Assembly: GCA_017620335.1 (NCBI GenBank)
Contig: JAFZQO010000007.1
Location: forward strand, 1-64,000
From: Bacteroidales bacterium
GTDB taxonomy: Bacteria; Bacteroidota; Bacteroidia; Bacteroidales; UBA932
DNA length: 64,000 bases
Direction: 5' to 3'
This document shows positions 41,403-50,386 of this stretch, piece after piece. A program made the translations under genes and the position numbers. How positions within the stretch are numbered: the first letter of the stretch is position 1; each line of letters starts with the position of its first letter. Under the pieces are notes generated by a model. The model made no database searches and was not told where the DNA came from. It saw only the letters and a list, made by a program, of their open reading frames with translations.

Positions 41403-41993
41403 TTAGAGGAGACCGAGGGAGGCGAAGAGGCTGCGGTAGGCCTCGGCCTTCCGCTCGAGGGGTAGGGGATAGGCGCGTGATGTGGAGGGCATGCGGTGGA
41501 AGGTGAGTGTGCGGCCGGCGGCGGATACGCCGATGCAGCCGCCGACCGGCGGCTCGTCGCAGCCGAAGGCGCCGACGAGCACGTCGGTGGCCTTCTGGCC
41601 GGTGGTCACCACCGCCCGGCATTCAGGGATCCGCTCCAGCAGGGCTGGGATGTCCGTCGGCGTCACGACCTCAAGGAACTTGTCGGAGGCGTTGTCCTTC
41701 AACCTCCGGACCTCCGTGGCGGTGTCGAACAAGGCTATGCCTTTCCTTTCGCAGAAATCCTTGACCTTCAGTATGTCAAACCTTTTCTCCCCGGGAATGA
41801 CGAAATGCTCCCGGTCTCCGTAGAATACGATACCGCAGATACGCCAGAAATCGTTGAGCCAGTTGGGATAATAGAACTCCATGCACCAGCGCTTGCGCTG
41901 GGGCGGGAAACTGCCGAGCATCAGGACTTTCGCCCCTGCCGGCAGGAACGGCTCGAAAGGATGCCGCTCGACGGTGATGTCTCCTTCTTCCAT
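41403..41993 (-). CDS. Uracil-DNA glycosylase-family protein
   Basis: A protein of 196 residues of the UDG superfamily in the Mug-like branch. Seen: [28 protein letters not shown] near residue 22 (motif A, GSFPP with a water-activating position and the uracil pocket), and [13 protein letters not shown] near 168 (motif B-like, HxxPS equivalent FHRMPSTS). ATG 41993 gives family length; a longer frame upstream would overlap the rfbA promoter region. It removes damaged or deaminated bases; the exact substrate is unknown. Confidence 0.82.
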   Translation of the reverse strand: MEEGDITVERHPFEPFLPAGAKVLMLGSFPPQRKRWCMEFYYPNWLNDFWRICGIVFYGDREHFVIPGEKRFDILKVKDFCERKGIALFDTATEVRRLKDNASDKFLEVVTPTDIPALLERIPECRAVVTTGQKATDVLVGAFGCDEPPVGGCIGVSAAGRTLTFHRMPSTSRAYPLPLERKAEAYRSLFASLGLL

Positions 41994-42021
41994 CTCTCCT
42001 GCGAAAATAGAAAAAATTTTG

Positions 42022-42029
42022 TATTTTTG
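42022..42029 (+). promoter_or_regulatory. rfbA promoter
   Basis: TATTTTTG -7 box 23 bases ahead of the rfbA ATG, in an AT-rich stretch between the divergent UDG and rfbA genes. Confidence 0.5.
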
Positions 42030-42051
42030 TAAGGATATAACCGAAGCGTTT

Positions 42052-42933
42052 ATGAAAGGAATCGTTCTGGCCGGGGGATCCGGCACCCGTCTTTATCCTA
42101 TCACCAAGGGCGTCAGCAAGCAGCTCCTGCCGATTTACGACAAGCCGATGGTATATTATCCCATCAGCGCGCTGATGCTGGCGGGGATCAGGGATATCCT
42201 CATCATCTCGACGCCGCAGGACCTGCCGGGCTTCCGGCGGCTGCTTGGCGACGGTTCCGACTACGGCGTACGATTCGAGTACGCCGAGCAGCCGAGCCCC
42301 GACGGTCTCGCGCAGGCCTTCATCATCGGAGCCGACTTTGTCGGCGACGATGCGGCCTGCCTCGTGCTCGGCGACAACATCTTCCACGGTTCGGGCTTCA
42401 CGGACCTGCTCCGCCAGGCCGTGAAGGACGCTGAGGAGAATGCCAAGGCGACGGTCTTCGGATACTGGGTAGGCGACCCGGAGCGCTACGGCGTCGCCGA
42501 GTTCGACGCCGACGGCAACTGCCTCAGCATTGAGGAGAAACCGAAGGTTCCCAAGTCGAACTATGCCGTCGTCGGCCTCTACTTCTACCCCAACAAGGTT
42601 CTTAAGGTCGCCAGTGAGATCAAGCCCTCGGCACGCGGAGAGTTGGAGATAACTTCTGTCAACCAGGCTTTCCTAAAGGACGGCGAACTCAAGGTGCAGG
42701 TGTTCGGCCGTGGCTTCGCATGGCTCGACACCGGCACGCACGACTCGCTCGCCGAGGCCTCCATCTTCGTGGAGACCCTTGAGAAACGTACCGGCCTGAA
42801 GATCGCCTGCCTCGAGGACATCGCATTCGAGAACGGTTGGATCAGCGCGGAGAGGCTGCGCGAGATCGCGGCGCCTATGGCCAGGAATCAATACGGCCAG
42901 TACCTGCTGGCACTTGCTAACGGAGAAAGATAG
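42052..42933 (+). CDS. rfbA: Glucose-1-phosphate thymidylyltransferase
   Basis: Makes dTDP-glucose from dTTP and glucose-1-phosphate, the first step to dTDP-rhamnose and related O-antigen sugars. The 293-residue protein starts [18 protein letters not shown] (nucleotide-binding GGxGTRL) and continues [28 protein letters not shown] with the metal-binding Asp, and [19 protein letters not shown], all standard RfbA blocks. rfbB follows four bases on; rfbC and rfbD are not in this window. Confidence 0.96.
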   Translation: MKGIVLAGGSGTRLYPITKGVSKQLLPIYDKPMVYYPISALMLAGIRDILIISTPQDLPGFRRLLGDGSDYGVRFEYAEQPSPDGLAQAFIIGADFVGDDAACLVLGDNIFHGSGFTDLLRQAVKDAEENAKATVFGYWVGDPERYGVAEFDADGNCLSIEEKPKVPKSNYAVVGLYFYPNKVLKVASEIKPSARGELEITSVNQAFLKDGELKVQVFGRGFAWLDTGTHDSLAEASIFVETLEKRTGLKIACLEDIAFENGWISAERLREIAAPMARNQYGQYLLALANGER

Positions 42934-42937
42934 GGAT

Positions 42938-44077
42938 ATGTATAACAGAACAATCATCATTACCGGAGGAGCCGGGTTCATCGGCTCGCATGTCGTACGT
43001 CTTTTCGTCACGAAATATCCTGATTATCATATCATCAACGTTGACAAGCTGACATATGCCGGCAACCTCGCGAACCTTAAGGACGTGGAGGACAGGCCTA
43101 ACTACAGTTTCGTCAAGGCGGACATCTGCGACTTCGACGCTATGCTAGCCCTGATGCAAAAGGAACGGGTAGACGGCATCATCCACCTTGCGGCGGAGAG
43201 CCACGTCGACCGAAGCATCAAGGACCCGTTCACGTTCGCGAAGACGAACGTGCTGGGGACCTTGAGCCTTCTCCAGGCCGCCCGTCTCTACTGGGAGTCG
43301 CTCCCTGAGAAATATGAAGGCAAGCGCTTCTACCACATCTCCACGGACGAGGTGTACGGAGCGCTGCGGATGGATTGCCCGGAGGGCGTCGAGCCGCCTT
43401 TCACTACCAAGGCTTCTTCGGGCGAGCATCACCTGGCTTACGGCACCAGCTTCTTCACGGAGGACATGAAATACCAGCCGCACAGCCCTTACAGCGCCGC
43501 GAAGGCCTCTTCGGACCATTTCGTGAGGGCGTTCCACGATACCTACGGGATGCCGACGGTGGTGACGAACTGCTCGAACAATTACGGTCCTTACCAGTTC
43601 CCGGAGAAGCTTATTCCCCTGTTCATCAACAATATCCGGCATCGCAAGCCCCTGCCGGTCTATGGAAAGGGGGAGAATGTCCGCGACTGGCTCTACGTAG
43701 AGGACCACGCCCGGGCCATCGACGTAATCTTCCATAAGGGGAAGGTTGCGGAAACCTACAATATCGGCGGCTTCAACGAGTGGAAGAACATAGACATCAT
43801 CAAGGTGCTCATCCGTACCGTGGACCGGCTCATTGGACGGCCCGAGGGGGCGGACGACGACCTCATCACCTTCGTTACCGACCGTGCGGGGCACGACCTC
43901 CGCTACGCCATCGACTCCACCAAGCTCCAGCGCGAGCTGGGCTGGGAGCCTTCCCTGCAGTTCGAGGAAGGTATCGAGAAGACAGTCAGATGGTATCTCG
44001 ACAACCAGGAATGGCTGGACAACGTGACTTCCGGCGACTATCTGGAGTACTATTCCCGAATGTACGACGGCCGTTGA
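42938..44077 (+). CDS. rfbB: dTDP-glucose 4,6-dehydratase
   Basis: NAD-dependent short-chain dehydrogenase family enzyme, 379 residues, converting dTDP-glucose to the 4-keto-6-deoxy sugar. The Rossmann motif TGGAGFIGSHVV is near residue 8, HLAAESHVDRSI near 83 follows, the ISTDEVYGAL block near 135 contains the catalytic Thr-Asp-Glu triad, and the YSAAKASSDHFVRAF Tyr-x3-Lys is near 190. It carries an insertion of about 25 residues (PFTTKASSGEHHLAYG) seen in the Bacteroidales branch. In one operon with rfbA. Confidence 0.95.
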   Translation: MYNRTIIITGGAGFIGSHVVRLFVTKYPDYHIINVDKLTYAGNLANLKDVEDRPNYSFVKADICDFDAMLALMQKERVDGIIHLAAESHVDRSIKDPFTFAKTNVLGTLSLLQAARLYWESLPEKYEGKRFYHISTDEVYGALRMDCPEGVEPPFTTKASSGEHHLAYGTSFFTEDMKYQPHSPYSAAKASSDHFVRAFHDTYGMPTVVTNCSNNYGPYQFPEKLIPLFINNIRHRKPLPVYGKGENVRDWLYVEDHARAIDVIFHKGKVAETYNIGGFNEWKNIDIIKVLIRTVDRLIGRPEGADDDLITFVTDRAGHDLRYAIDSTKLQRELGWEPSLQFEEGIEKTVRWYLDNQEWLDNVTSGDYLEYYSRMYDGR

Positions 44078-44295
44078 TCCCGCTTTTCCGGCATCTGGCC
44101 GGCTTTCGCCTGTCCCTTCAGCGCGTTTTTTTGAAAAATACATAGGGATGGCGGAGCTAAATATCTGACAATAAAACAGTTGAAAGTTTATCCGTTTCCA
44201 ATTTGAGGAAACGGATAGCTCAGCCTATATTTGCCGTCGACAAATGCCGGAAAGTATCGGGAATATACCGGATGGCTCTGAAAAAACTTTTGACT

Positions 44296-44475
44296 ATGAA
44301 GAAAAGACCAGAATTGAAGTATCTGCGCCCCGGGACGAATGCTGTGAAAATGGATCTGGAAGGGGTTATCTGTGATTCCATGCGTTTCATTGTAACCGTG
44401 GATGAACTGGACAACAAGAACATTCCCGCCAGTGGTCAGACAGCCCCGTCGGAGACCATGTATTTCGAGTTTTAA
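44296..44475 (+). CDS. Small protein preceding a fimbrillin gene
   Basis: A 59-residue frame starting MKKRPELKYLRPGTNAVKMD with GVICDSMRFIV in the middle and no signal peptide. Short proteins of this type, with a KK(Y/x)-x-P-x5-V start and a central (I/L)C(A/D)S piece, often precede surface-protein gene clusters in Bacteroidales, but I know of no function. ATG 44296 is chosen because it matches this pattern; upstream in-frame codons look non-coding. It is 19 bases from the fimbrillin gene. The 218 bases from 44078 hold no other clear feature. Confidence 0.5.
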   Translation: MKKRPELKYLRPGTNAVKMDLEGVICDSMRFIVTVDELDNKNIPASGQTAPSETMYFEF

Positions 44476-44494
44476 CCGTTCAATCCTTACTGAA

Positions 44495-46225
44495 ATGAGA
44501 AACTTCCTTTTCGCCTTGCCGGCCTTGGCCGCGGCGCTTGCGCTGTCATCCTGCAACACAGATTTCAGGGAGCATGATCCCACCCCGAAGGTCATCGACT
44601 CAAACACTCTCGCATTCACGCTCAAGGAAAACGGCCCCGAGACCCGTTCCGGGAGCGATGTCCTGACGGCCGTCACGGGAGTGACCATTCCCCTGGGCGA
44701 GCCGGTCGGGGGGTACGGACTTTTCCTCGAGGAGACCGTAACCACCCTCGGAACGGCTTGCAGGGATCCTGAGACCAAGGGAACTCCCGTGTATACGGAA
44801 AACTTCTCCGAAATGTTCGACGGAAAGTTCTACGGGCTGGCATATTCCGCCCCGGGTGGGACACTGTCCGAGACTCCTGCCATCCCGGACGGAGCCTTCG
44901 AAAACGACGGAGATGCTTGGGTCAGGAAATTTGCTTCGGACCCGTTCGGGGACAACGATGAACTATATTTTTTCATGCGCGCTCCGGAGACCATGACGGG
45001 CATGGGAGCGCCCCTGTACAGTCTTGATGATGACGGAAAGACTGTCGTCGAATTCGATTACACCGTCCCTTTGAACGCTGCCGACCAGCAGGATATCCTC
45101 TTTACCGGCCGTCCGGTAACAAAGTCGGAGGCAGGGGAGGAGATACCTGTCCTTTTCCACCATGCACTTACCGGGGTCAAGTTCGCCACTGACAACGACA
45201 ATTCCGGCGGAGCCAAGACCTATATAACAAAGATAGAGTTCCCGCAGGCCCTTTTCAGGTCCGCCCACATCAAGGTCACATCCTCTTTGGAGAACGGCCG
45301 TCGGGTGGATGATCCCGATACGCATTCATCTTCTTCAACCGGTGTGGTTGTTGTTGACAATCCACGGCAACTCAGTGACGACGAGGTCTTTACCCTGGAG
45401 TTGGAAGAGAGCGACATCGTGGATTTCGAACCTGGAGGAAAGTTCGAAAACAAGGGCGGATATGCCGGTTCTTTCGCCGCAGCAGGAAACGAAAGTAATC
45501 TAAACGATGCCGACGCGACCAAGACCTTCTGGTTCATTCCCCAGCAGATGGACGCTGATGTCGTGATGGACGTGACCTTCCATGTCGTGAGCGGAGGAAA
45601 GGATTCCGGCCCCGTCACCCGCCGTATCGAGTTTGGGAAGGCATTGACCAACAGCGTTTTCTGGAAGGCAGGCGAGATCCGCACTTACACCCTCAAGGCA
45701 GGCCTCATGGATGTTGACATCGAGGATAGGGTAAGCGGCTTCGAGAAGACCGACGTTGTAATCTCAAACACCGGCAACATCGACTCTTTCATCCGCGCGC
45801 ACATCGTCGCCAACTGGTACGGCAATGCCGGCGGCGACTACGGCATCGCCCTTGGATACAGGTCCGGGACAGGCAGCGGATTCGTCCCTGCATGGAAGAT
45901 GGACGACACGTTGACCGGCGATAACTACGGCGGCGTATTCACCGGTCTGCCTGGGGCGGATTGGGAGTACAAGGACGGGTTCTTCTATTATACGAAGAGA
46001 GTCCCGGCAGGACATTCCATCCCGTCGGCTTTGTTCTCCAGATATGTCCTGGACACGAGTCAGGCCGGTGTCCCGCCAGACATCTATTATCTCGACCGGA
46101 AAGCCGGCAAAAGGCCTTTCACCGACCTTGAACTCGTGATGGAGATCCCCGTCCAGGCCGTTGACGCCCGTGATTACACCGATTACAGGGATGCGTGGGG
46201 CGCCGCAGGCGTGACTATCTACTAA
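44495..46225 (+). CDS. Fimbrillin-family lipoprotein
   Basis: A surface lipoprotein of 576 residues. The signal MRNFLFALPALAAALALSSC gives lipobox LSSC (Cys20). The mature N-terminal region has the fimbrillin/Mfa-like layout: NTLAFTLKENGPETRSGS followed by an RSG-type processing context, then DDELYFFMRAPE-like blocks and FHHALTGVKFATDND (HxLxxVxF core) near residue 225, typical of BF2867/FimB-like proteins. The C-terminal 150 residues (after KTDVVISNTGN) form a separate region. It probably forms or caps a pilus with the VWA protein encoded next. Confidence 0.85.
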   Translation: MRNFLFALPALAAALALSSCNTDFREHDPTPKVIDSNTLAFTLKENGPETRSGSDVLTAVTGVTIPLGEPVGGYGLFLEETVTTLGTACRDPETKGTPVYTENFSEMFDGKFYGLAYSAPGGTLSETPAIPDGAFENDGDAWVRKFASDPFGDNDELYFFMRAPETMTGMGAPLYSLDDDGKTVVEFDYTVPLNAADQQDILFTGRPVTKSEAGEEIPVLFHHALTGVKFATDNDNSGGAKTYITKIEFPQALFRSAHIKVTSSLENGRRVDDPDTHSSSSTGVVVVDNPRQLSDDEVFTLELEESDIVDFEPGGKFENKGGYAGSFAAAGNESNLNDADATKTFWFIPQQMDADVVMDVTFHVVSGGKDSGPVTRRIEFGKALTNSVFWKAGEIRTYTLKAGLMDVDIEDRVSGFEKTDVVISNTGNIDSFIRAHIVANWYGNAGGDYGIALGYRSGTGSGFVPAWKMDDTLTGDNYGGVFTGLPGADWEYKDGFFYYTKRVPAGHSIPSALFSRYVLDTSQAGVPPDIYYLDRKAGKRPFTDLELVMEIPVQAVDARDYTDYRDAWGAAGVTIY

Positions 46226-46251
46226 CGGAAAACAACCAAAAGGGAATTGAA

Positions 46252-48837
46252 ATGAAAAACACGATCAATACCTTGCCGGCCATCTTGGCCGCCCTGATAC
46301 TGGCTTCGTCGGCAAATGCCCAATCCGGTTTCAACCCCGAGAAATACGTCTCGTATCCGGACCTGCACGTCGGCCTGAACAAGTACCTGAAGACCACCGA
46401 ACCTAATTCGGAGGGAGAGTATACTCTTCGTCTTGAGACATTTACTACCGGATCAGTCTCAAAGCATGTAGTCCCTACAGACTTCGTCCTAGTGCTGGAC
46501 AATTCCGGTTCGATGCTGGAAGACTGCCTCTATGGCAGGCCAAGGCCCGAATACGTGACTGCAGCCCAGATGGCGGATCCCGGCAATCCGTACTACCAGT
46601 TCCTGCGCGAGGCGCACTCTCCGGAGAACTGTCATCAGGGAGTCCATTGCTATTCATACAATTCCGGATATGACCATGGAGAATTATTGCTGAACGTTCC
46701 CGCCTCGAACCAGAATGCCGATGAATACAAACTGACAAGCTGGTCTTACTTTGACTCGACGGAGGACAGCCCTTCATCTTCCCTTTATTACTATCATGAG
46801 GGAGATGAGACTTACTACAAGATCCACAGGGAGGAATACAAGCCTCAGAGCGCCATATGTTACAATCTGTTCATTACCAGGACAAACGGAGAGAAACTGT
46901 ATGTCAGATGCAGCGAGGACGGATCCGGATACAAGACAGAGTTAAGCACTGAAGGCCTTTTTGCAGGGAACAACAGTCCGAACCAGATACTCCTGGTCGG
47001 ATATGAAGGAGACAACATCTACCGTCCGTTATCCCGGGTGGATGAATTGCTGCCCGGAGTCAATGCATTCATCCAGTCGATATATGAACATAACATGACC
47101 GACCGGTTTGAAGCCGGAGTAACCAGGCATCAGGTCTCTGTCATCGCTTTCGCAGACCAGATGTTGTCCGGAGGCGTCTCGAATCCCAGTATCGTCCCGT
47201 CGTCTGCTGACCTGACTTTCAGGCAAAAAAGAAGGACGAGGGTCATAAAGGACTTTGAGGAGATCGGCGACGACAACCTTGCATCGTACTTGTCAGTCAT
47301 GGAAGACCATTTCAATTTCAGGGGAGGGACCCTGACATATTATGGCCTGCGTCTGGCGACAAGATTGCTTCAGAAACTGCAGAAGCAGGCTGATATGGCG
47401 CCACTGAACAGCGCCGGCGAGGTGAACCGCAACAAAGTCGTGGTCGTCTTCACGGACGGCGAGCCGAAGGAATTGAATGAAACCGGTGATTACCCGACTG
47501 GGCCGGATGTGAGCAGGTTCAACAACGTGAATCTCTCCTTGCAGGAATCCGGACTCCTCCAGGCTGACTTCAGGACAGGTACCGGCAACGATAAGGGGAC
47601 AAGTGCAAAGGTGTTCACGATCGACCTGGCAGACAACAGTCATGCATCGGAGTTCCTTAAGTACCTGTCATCCAATTATTCCGGCTCAACGGCCTCCGGC
47701 GGCCCGGGAATGGCGGATATAATATATTCCGGAACGGCCGTCACTCCTGAGGAAGACCGTATCTATTATATGGATGCGAACCACAGCGGAGGTCTTGAGG
47801 ATGCGTTTGCAGACATTGCGGATGCCACCATGGGAGATACCAGTGCACATCTGGTTGCAGTGGATGTGATCGGCGACAGTTTCGACCTTCCTGAAGGGCT
47901 CGCTACCAGCGGCAAGGTCCGCTTGTTCACCGCACAGTGTATCGGTACCAAGGAGATTGATGGTCAGATGTATCTTGCGTTCGCGGAGGATGTGCCGGTG
48001 GATGGAAGACCTCCCCTTGAAGAGATATGGTTTGACAGGGTAGGTAATCATGGTAACGTTTCATGGACAAGGAAAACCAATCTTGACATTGATGCGGACA
48101 TTACTTTTGTGATAGATGGTAAGCAATTTATATTCAAAGGTTTTGATTTTGCTAACCTATGGTGCGGCCTCGACGGTGATCCGAGTCACGGCAATACCAG
48201 GCAGATATCTGCCGGAGATCCGAACTATGCGTATCAGGAGGAGGGATATCGCGGGTTCAAGCTGATTGCGGAGTTCCCGGTCATCGTAGCGGATGATGTG
48301 GTCGGAGGGGCAGATATCCCTACAAACGTCTTCAGTGATTCCGGGCTGTTCATCTCTGACGAGGACGGCAATCCCGAGGGGGCGGCCATAGCCAACTATC
48401 CGGAGCCCGTTATTTCCATTCCGATCAGGCTTGTCATACAGAAGAACGGAATGGCGGAAGGGGAGAGCGTAAGTTTCACGGTCCAGCGCAAACCAATCGA
48501 CGGGGCAGGGGACTATGAGGATTTCGCTTCATTCATCCTGACAGGTACGGCATACGGTTCCGATGGTCCGGAAGTCAGGCTCCTCGAACTCGATCCGAGA
48601 TACCATTATCGCGTAAAGGAAACCGGATGGAGCTGGGCCTACGGACAGGCGGACCCTTCTTTCCTTCCTTCGACGGAAGATCCGGGGCTGGTCAACCCTA
48701 TAGTATTTGAAAATCAACCTGTCGACTATGCTCCCAGACACGCCGAGGCCAAGGCTGTGAACAAGATGGGGTCAGTCGGCGGTGTAGAAATCGATAAGGT
48801 CGGCGATGGCCTGCTGGCAGACGGGGCAGAAGGCTGA
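46252..48837 (+). CDS. Surface protein with von Willebrand factor A domain
   Basis: A protein of 861 residues with a signal peptide (LIILASSANAQ-type, ending near residue 25). The VWA domain is shown by DFVLVLDNSGSM near 75, the metal-site DxSxS, and VVVVFTDGEPKE near 390, the late Asp. The C-terminal 130 residues (from about 710) are prealbumin-like repeats of the fimbrial-tip type (SVSFTVQRKPI, YHYRVKETGWSW). The last 66 bases overlap the 3' end of the convergent M64 gene, so the C-terminus may be shortened. In the fimbrillin operon it would act as tip adhesin. Confidence 0.8.
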   Translation: MKNTINTLPAILAALILASSANAQSGFNPEKYVSYPDLHVGLNKYLKTTEPNSEGEYTLRLETFTTGSVSKHVVPTDFVLVLDNSGSMLEDCLYGRPRPEYVTAAQMADPGNPYYQFLREAHSPENCHQGVHCYSYNSGYDHGELLLNVPASNQNADEYKLTSWSYFDSTEDSPSSSLYYYHEGDETYYKIHREEYKPQSAICYNLFITRTNGEKLYVRCSEDGSGYKTELSTEGLFAGNNSPNQILLVGYEGDNIYRPLSRVDELLPGVNAFIQSIYEHNMTDRFEAGVTRHQVSVIAFADQMLSGGVSNPSIVPSSADLTFRQKRRTRVIKDFEEIGDDNLASYLSVMEDHFNFRGGTLTYYGLRLATRLLQKLQKQADMAPLNSAGEVNRNKVVVVFTDGEPKELNETGDYPTGPDVSRFNNVNLSLQESGLLQADFRTGTGNDKGTSAKVFTIDLADNSHASEFLKYLSSNYSGSTASGGPGMADIIYSGTAVTPEEDRIYYMDANHSGGLEDAFADIADATMGDTSAHLVAVDVIGDSFDLPEGLATSGKVRLFTAQCIGTKEIDGQMYLAFAEDVPVDGRPPLEEIWFDRVGNHGNVSWTRKTNLDIDADITFVIDGKQFIFKGFDFANLWCGLDGDPSHGNTRQISAGDPNYAYQEEGYRGFKLIAEFPVIVADDVVGGADIPTNVFSDSGLFISDEDGNPEGAAIANYPEPVISIPIRLVIQKNGMAEGESVSFTVQRKPIDGAGDYEDFASFILTGTAYGSDGPEVRLLELDPRYHYRVKETGWSWAYGQADPSFLPSTEDPGLVNPIVFENQPVDYAPRHAEAKAVNKMGSVGGVEIDKVGDGLLADGAEG

Positions 48838-50253
48838 GGCGGAGTTGGTGCGCATCCTGCAGTCCTCGGCTCCGCGCCAGACGCCCTTGCTCTGGTAGCC
48901 GGCGCCTTCGTAGAGACCGACGCCCTCGATGGAGAGGCGGCGGGCGCGGGCCTGGCGGCTGCGGGCGGAGCCCGCGCCGGCCGAGGACCGCGCGTCCCGC
49001 CGGCTGAGGATCCGGCTCAGGATGGAGCGCGCACCCCTGCCGTCAGGCAGGTCCGCGACGACTTCACCGTTCGGCAGGACGGTCCCTGCCGGGAGCAGGT
49101 CCTGCCATTTCGAAGCAAAGTCGGCCAGGGTGGTGATGTTGGGCTCCCAGGGTTCCGTGTCAGGATAGTACATCTCGACGTACTGGTCGTCGTAGAAGTA
49201 TTCGTCGGCCAGTCCGGCGAAGCTGTGGCCGAACTCGTGCACCACCACGGGCTTGAACTGGGCGTGGTGGGCGGTGGTGAGGGTGTAGGAATTGTAGATG
49301 CCTCCGCCGCCGTATGTGTCGGTATTGGCCAGGATGATGATGTGCTCGTACGGGAATTCCGCGAGTGCGTCATGCAACTGTTTGAGTCTCAAAGTGGTAA
49401 GATAGCGGTTGGAGTAGAAGGTGTCGAAATGCGACCCTATCGCGGTGTCCTTCCAGAGTCCCTCGCGCGGCACGCTGACTCCGCTGTCCGCGGAGGCGGC
49501 GGCCACGGCGAGTATGTTGAACCTGTCGCTCAGGGAAGCGTAAGGTTCGTGGTTGAAAAGCGACTCGGCCGCAGCCTCGGCGTCGGCGAAGAAAATGTCC
49601 CTCTCGGCCTCCGTATAACCCTCCGCGAGGATGACGACGTCGATGCAGTCTTCTGGTGAGCCGCTGTAATGGACGTAGCGGGCCGGGACACCCTTCGGGG
49701 AAAGCGCGCCCCCTTCAGCCGCATACCGTCGGACATCATCCTGCGAAAAGCCTCCCTTAGGACGGATCAGGATATCCTCCGGATCCACCGGATGGGTCAG
49801 CGTCGCGACCACCCGGTCGTGAAAATCATAAAGTTCGACGGTGATATCGACGGGAACGGACGGCATAGGCAGCAGGAACACGTTCTCGAAGCTCTTTCTC
49901 AGGCGAGTCGCCTCCTCGGTGGCCTGCCATTCCTGGAAAAGCGTGCTGAAGGAAGTCCTGTAAAGCGTATCCCCCGTGGCCGCCTCCGTCATGCAGACCT
50001 GGCCGTTGCCCCGCAACGGCACGTCCTGCATGTGCCTCCGGCGCCCGGCCCATCCGTCCAGGCGGTTCAGTTCGTCCACGGCTATTCCGCTCTCCTTGTC
50101 CGTCCCGCTGAAAATGTAGTCCACCCGCAGCGTCGCCTCGCTCAGCCGCGCGTCCAGCGTCTCGGGGACGCCGTCCTGCGCGCGGGCTCCGCCAGTCGCG
50201 GCGCCGGCGCACAGCAGCGCCACGACCGCCAATTTTATTCCGATACCTTTCAT
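48772..50253 (-). CDS. Secreted M64-family zinc peptidase
   Basis: A metallopeptidase of 493 residues with a signal peptide (to about residue 25, GGARAQ). The zinc site is HEFGHSFAGLADEYFYDDQ near 317 (HExxHxxxxxxDE), as in IgA peptidase M64. N-terminal region 30-160 matches the M64 N-terminal domain, and the middle shows VVILAEGYTEAERDIFFADA, IIILANTDTYGGGGIYNSY. Its 3' end overlaps the VWA gene on the other strand by 66 bases. Its target protein is unknown. Confidence 0.9.
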   Translation of the reverse strand: MKGIGIKLAVVALLCAGAATGGARAQDGVPETLDARLSEATLRVDYIFSGTDKESGIAVDELNRLDGWAGRRRHMQDVPLRGNGQVCMTEAATGDTLYRTSFSTLFQEWQATEEATRLRKSFENVFLLPMPSVPVDITVELYDFHDRVVATLTHPVDPEDILIRPKGGFSQDDVRRYAAEGGALSPKGVPARYVHYSGSPEDCIDVVILAEGYTEAERDIFFADAEAAAESLFNHEPYASLSDRFNILAVAAASADSGVSVPREGLWKDTAIGSHFDTFYSNRYLTTLRLKQLHDALAEFPYEHIIILANTDTYGGGGIYNSYTLTTAHHAQFKPVVVHEFGHSFAGLADEYFYDDQYVEMYYPDTEPWEPNITTLADFASKWQDLLPAGTVLPNGEVVADLPDGRGARSILSRILSRRDARSSAGAGSARSRQARARRLSIEGVGLYEGAGYQSKGVWRGAEDCRMRTNSASAFCPVCQQAIADLIDFYTAD

Positions 50254-50284
50254 GATTGCAAAAATAGCATTTTCTGCGGGAAAT

Positions 50285-50365
50285 GCCCGCAGGGCAGGGC
50301 GTTTATGGGGGTACCCTGCGGGAGTCCGCCCGCAGGGTAAGGCGAAAACAGGGATACCCTGCGGG
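50285..50365. repeat. Tandem REP-like palindrome pair, locus 2
   Basis: Two units (50285-50322 and 50328-50365) of the same 38-base design as at 41321, with the same five-base gap. The second ends nine bases before the -7 box of the polymerase gene, so it lies in that promoter's -33 region. Confidence 0.8.
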
Positions 50366-50373
50366 TTTTTTGC

Positions 50374-50381
50374 TATCTTTG
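50374..50381 (+). promoter_or_regulatory. Near-leaderless promoter of the Y-family polymerase gene
   Basis: TATCTTTG -7 box ends five bases before the ATG at 50387, so the transcript would start at or within a few bases of the start codon. Confidence 0.5.
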
Positions 50382-50386
50382 TGCAG

